A DNA stretch of 32,233 nucleotides from a virus, in the IMG/VR virus record IMGVR_UViG_3300033571_021620, positions 1 to 32,233 of that record. The stretch is one strand, 5' to 3'. Made by a program: the position numbers and the translations under genes. Of this stretch, positions 30,378 to 32,233 are shown piece after piece. Every line of letters starts with the position of its first letter. Positions within the stretch are counted from its first letter, which is position 1. A model generated the notes under the pieces. The model ran no database searches. It saw only the letters and a list, made by a program, of their open reading frames with translations, and had not been told where the DNA came from.

Positions 30378-30791
30378 ATGAGCGCCATTAAGAACGCGGT
30401 TCTTTGGATCATGGCTAACACGGGTATCGATGAGATGCTCTTGGAGGCCGCACGCGCCTTTATCGCAACGTCAATCGCCGTTGCGCTCGGTCTCGGCATC
30501 CCGCTGCTTGATATTTCAGGCAACGACTTCCGAACCGTGATCTCCGCCGGACTGGCCGCCTGCTTGCAGGTAGTCGTCCGCGCCCTGAACCCTGAGGATG
30601 CCAAGTTCGGCGTCGGCAAGGCGAAGGTCGCTAAGGCTGAGGAGAAGGCAGCTGCCGAGAGCACGGCTCACATTACCGGCAGCGCAATCGACACGGATGG
30701 AGACGGAATTGCAGATGAGCTCGCTGGCAGCCTTGCCAACGAGGGTCATGCTGAGTTCCAGGATCTTGAGGACGACGGCCACAAGGGCTGA
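30378..30791 (+). CDS. Holin with two membrane spans and an acidic Ca-binding-like tail
   Basis: A 137-residue protein with two predicted membrane helices, about residues 26-45 (FIATSIAVALGLGIPLL) and 52-69 (VISAGLAACLQVVVRAL), separated by a short turn. This is the layout of r1t-type two-span holins that permeabilise the membrane to release endolysin. It follows the endolysin by 14 bases with a GAAGGAGA ribosome site. After a Lys/Ala/Glu-rich helix the soluble tail holds DTDGDGIADEL (Asp105, 107, 109, 113), the calcium-loop pattern of thrombospondin type-3 repeats, then a highly acidic end. A holin with such a tail is unusual. A strong terminator begins 16 bases after the stop, so this is the last gene of the + strand operon. 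Confidence 0.72.
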   Translation: MSAIKNAVLWIMANTGIDEMLLEAARAFIATSIAVALGLGIPLLDISGNDFRTVISAGLAACLQVVVRALNPEDAKFGVGKAKVAKAEEKAAAESTAHITGSAIDTDGDGIADELAGSLANEGHAEFQDLEDDGHKG

Positions 30792-30806
30792 TCGTAATCG
30801 GGTACA

Positions 30807-30850
30807 ATAAAAAAGAGGAGGGGTCCCGCGAGGCCCCTCCTCTTTTTTAT
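30807..30850. terminator. Bidirectional terminator between convergent operons
   Basis: A perfect 17-bp inverted repeat (30807-30823 with 30834-30850) has a G/C-rich upper stem (GAGGAGGGG/CCCCTCCTC) and an A-run on one side with a T-run on the other. It therefore reads as stem plus U-tract on both strands. It ends the endolysin-holin operon on + and the opposing operon on -. Confidence 0.9.
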
Positions 30851-30863
30851 GCCCTGCGGGCGA

Positions 30864-31040
30864 TTAGTCGTCTTCGCGCCAGCGAAGTGGTCCGGTAATA
30901 AGCCAGGCCCCAGTAAGAGCAAGCAGGATCGAGCCCACCACGTCGCGGGTCTCACCCTCCGGAAGTACAGCCCAGGCGATGGCCAAACCAAAGATTGTCC
31001 ATCCACCTGCAATAATGTCGTTTACAGCGTTTTTAATCAT
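30864..31040 (-). CDS. Small two-span membrane protein (holin- or antiholin-like), 58 residues
   Basis: Reading the minus strand from the ATG at 31040-31038 to the TAA at 30866-30864 gives 58 residues. It starts [14 protein letters not shown] and has two hydrophobic spans (about 14-26, [13 protein letters not shown]; about 34-52, [19 protein letters not shown]), a short acidic turn PEGETRD between them, and a charged end RWREDD. AAGGAG (31050-31055) lies 9 bases before the ATG. The start overlaps the stop of the upstream P/T-rich gene (ATGA), so translation is coupled. The gene stops just before the shared bidirectional terminator. Small two-span proteins near lysins are often holins or antiholins, but it lies on the opposite strand to the lysin, so a role tied to the P/T-rich protein is equally possible. 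Confidence 0.72.
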   Translation of the reverse strand: MIKNAVNDIIAGGWTIFGLAIAWAVLPEGETRDVVGSILLALTGAWLITGPLRWREDD

Positions 31041-32233
31041 TTACGGATTCTCCTTGGCTTATCTCCACCGCCAGACGACGTTGGGCCGCCCCCACCGGTC
31101 GTTCGAGCAGTGCTTGCCGCGCTTGCAGCAGCTGCTGCAGCTTGGGCTACTTGTGTCACCACAACGGCTGCAACCACGACTGGAGCAGCTTTTTCCTTTT
31201 CCTCCGGCGAGAGGTCCTTGCCGAGATTGGTAATTGCAGTGACGGCTTTACCAACGTTTTCTACACTATCACCGAGTGTTTCGGCAATAGCTGCGGCAGC
31301 TTCTCCAATAGCCTCTGTCACAGCTCCCACAGCAGCGCCCGGATCAATTGGTCCAGGTGTGTCAGTAGGTACAGGGTTGGGATCAACAGAAGGGGTCGGA
31401 GATTCCGTAGGGGTGGCCGTTGGCTCGGGCGTCGGATCGGGTGTGGCAGACGGGGTCGGTTCATGTGTTACCTCCGGGCTAGGGCTGGGACGGGGCGTCG
31501 GAGACGGCGTCACAGAAGGCTCTGGCGTGGGGCTAGGAGCCACGCTAGGGCTTGGCGTTGGTGGTTCTGGTGTCGGAGTAGGGGTGGGGCTTGGCGTGGG
31601 CTCTGGGGTTGGCGTTGGAGTTGGCTCAGGTGTAGGGCTTGGGGTTGGCGGTGGCGGTGCTGGAACAAACACGGAAACGGCTACTGAGGCTGGTGAGTAA
31701 ACGCTTAGGGTGTCATTGTCAGCCCTGACCCAGAACGTATACGTCTGATCTAGGCCGCCAGTAATAATAAAAACGTCGTTGTTAATGCCCATGTTGGTTT
31801 CGCCGGAAGCAGCGCCCCAGCCCACGAGATCCCCAGTGGTCCAGAACACCCCGTACCGCTCAATGTCGGTTCCGCTTGCCTCTGGGGCATTCCACGTGAG
31901 GTAGACGTTCCCATTGCTATAAACAGTAACCATTAAACCGGTTGGCGCGTTTAGGTATGGGTCAGGCACGGGCGTTGGGGTTGGCTCAGGAGTTGGCGTA
32001 GGCGTTGGCTCAGGAGTTGGTGTGGGAGTAGGCGTCGGAGTAGGCGGTGGCGTTGGTGTCCACGTAGCTGATGGCGTTCCTGGGGCAAGCTCGGCCGCAA
32101 AGTTGCTGATCAAATAGTAGTGATTGCCACCAAAGCGGTCAGCCGTTGGGTCACCGCAGCAGACGCCAGCTCGGACTCGATAATCGCCAGCGGGCAGGGA
32201 AATGCGAATCGTTGAAGCAAGTGAGTATCCGCC
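31037..32233 (-). CDS. Pro/Thr/Glu-rich FN3 protein (5' truncated at the window edge)
   Basis: The frame is open from the right edge of the window to the TGA at 31039-31037 (398 residues visible). The TTG at 32113 is probably internal because sensible protein continues upstream ([18 protein letters not shown]). In order it has: a beta-rich segment with a CC pair, a PTPTPEP linker (bases about 32060-31960), an FN3 domain (about 31955-31670: [28 protein letters not shown]), a second long PTPEP/PSP linker (about 31670-31360), an Ala/Val/Glu helical part, a hydrophobic stretch [17 protein letters not shown], and a basic end KPRRIRK. The layout suggests an extended surface or virion-attached fibre, perhaps membrane-anchored at its C-terminus. 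No LPxTG sorting signal is seen. It is coupled to the 58-residue membrane protein. Function is unknown. Confidence 0.72.
   Translation of the reverse strand, partial: GGYSLASTIRISLPAGDYRVRAGVCCGDPTADRFGGNHYYLISNFAAELAPGTPSATWTPTPPPTPTPTPTPTPEPTPTPTPEPTPTPVPDPYLNAPTGLMVTVYSNGNVYLTWNAPEASGTDIERYGVFWTTGDLVGWGAASGETNMGINNDVFIITGGLDQTYTFWVRADNDTLSVYSPASVAVSVFVPAPPPPTPSPTPEPTPTPTPEPTPSPTPTPTPEPPTPSPSVAPSPTPEPSVTPSPTPRPSPSPEVTHEPTPSATPDPTPEPTATPTESPTPSVDPNPVPTDTPGPIDPGAAVGAVTEAIGEAAAAIAETLGDSVENVGKAVTAITNLGKDLSPEEKEKAAPVVVAAVVVTQVAQAAAAAASAASTARTTGGGGPTSSGGGDKPRRIRK
31360..31670 (-). repeat. Long Pro/Thr/Glu/Ser linker repeat
   Basis: Degenerate 6-base-type repeats (ggcgtnggn on the + strand) encode PTP, PEP and PSP units for about 100 residues. 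Such tracts expand and contract readily. The + strand is rich in GG pairs at short spacing and has two-layer G-quadruplex potential. Confidence 0.6.
31965..32060 (-). repeat. Shorter Pro/Thr/Glu linker repeat
   Basis: The same kind of PTPTPEP-coding repeat flanks the other side of the FN3 domain. The 17-base unit GTTGGCTCAGGAGTTGG occurs exactly at 31980-31996 and 32004-32020, a 24-base period, indicating recent slippage. Confidence 0.65.

Noticed and set aside
30801-30810. TACAAT as a -10 promoter element after the holin gene
   Set aside because: No -35-like hexamer or TG extension at proper distance, and it lies inside the base of the terminator stem.
31142-31687. + strand reading frame, Arg/Trp/Gly-rich
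   Set aside because: Another mirror of the same P/T/E repeat; low-complexity composition without a start signal.
30849-31700. + strand reading frame, 283 residues, with a [11 protein letters not shown] repeat
   Set aside because: Antisense of the P/T/E-rich gene and of the small membrane gene; the Gly/Val repeat is the mirror of PT codons and no ribosome site precedes it.
31360-32060. CRISPR-like array in the repetitive region
   Set aside because: The repeats are short, degenerate and coding (Pro/Thr/Glu), with no constant repeat-spacer pattern.
32111-32113. TTG as the start of the P/T/E-rich gene
   Set aside because: The frame continues upstream to the window edge with sensible protein ([18 protein letters not shown]) and no ribosome site lies before the TTG.

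Overview
This window looks like the late structural and lysis half of a long-tailed (siphovirus-type) tailed phage genome or a closely related prophage. The gene order is the classical one: scaffold/protease end, HK97-fold major capsid protein, small head genes, head-tail adaptor, head-closure protein, gp10-like neck protein, tail terminator, tail tube, frameshifted tail-assembly chaperones, a giant tape measure, tail-tip and fibre proteins, endolysin, holin. I see no integrase, replication gene, tRNA, rRNA or CRISPR array here. G+C is moderately high: about 65% in one counted 60-base capsid line and about 45% in one counted tail-tip line. The style (tandem beta-sandwich adhesion domains, C39-like lysin, Pro-Thr-Glu-rich surface protein) suggests an environmental phage, perhaps of a Gram-positive (actinobacterial) host. 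The host is an inference and is not proven by any sequence seen.

Layout. 3-4493 (+): end of a scaffold/protease gene, major capsid protein, a strong terminator-like hairpin, two small unknown head-region genes, and the adaptor, stopper and neck genes. 4485-5990 (-): a two-gene cassette pointing against the structural operon. It encodes a 46-residue Lys/Ala-rich protein and a 425-residue metallophosphoesterase, and carries its own extended -10 promoter and a 20-bp palindrome at the predicted transcription start. 6025-8017 (+): tail terminator and two paralogous tail-tube proteins, the second with an inserted Ig/FN3-like domain. 8064-8638 (+): chaperone gene with a canonical GGGAAAA -1 slippery heptamer giving a longer fusion. 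8652-19256 (+): a 3534-residue tape measure with unusual embedded domains (HicA-like, HExxH zincin-like). 19260-29562 (+): three tail-tip/fibre proteins that share at least eleven copies of a roughly 50-75-residue beta module. They also carry LamG-like, carbohydrate-binding-like, DNRLRE-like and FN3 domains and a self-cleaving S74-type chaperone. 29620-30791 (+): C39-like endolysin and two-span holin. 30807-30850: perfect 17-bp bidirectional terminator. 30864-32233 (-): a convergent operon with a Pro/Thr/Glu-rich FN3 protein, truncated by the window edge, translationally coupled to a 58-residue two-span membrane protein.

How it works together. The + strand genes build the capsid, neck, tube and tip in assembly order and then lyse the cell. 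The abundant Ig/FN3/lectin-type modules on the adaptor, one tube paralogue, the tip proteins and the P/T-rich protein point to a virion covered in weak-binding beta-sandwich adhesins. The most noteworthy points are the dispersed FCCH-like module family, the duplicated tail tube, the enzymatic-looking insertions in the tape measure, the minus-strand cassette inside the head-tail operon, and two small genes (5786-5926 and 30864-31040) that are easily missed.
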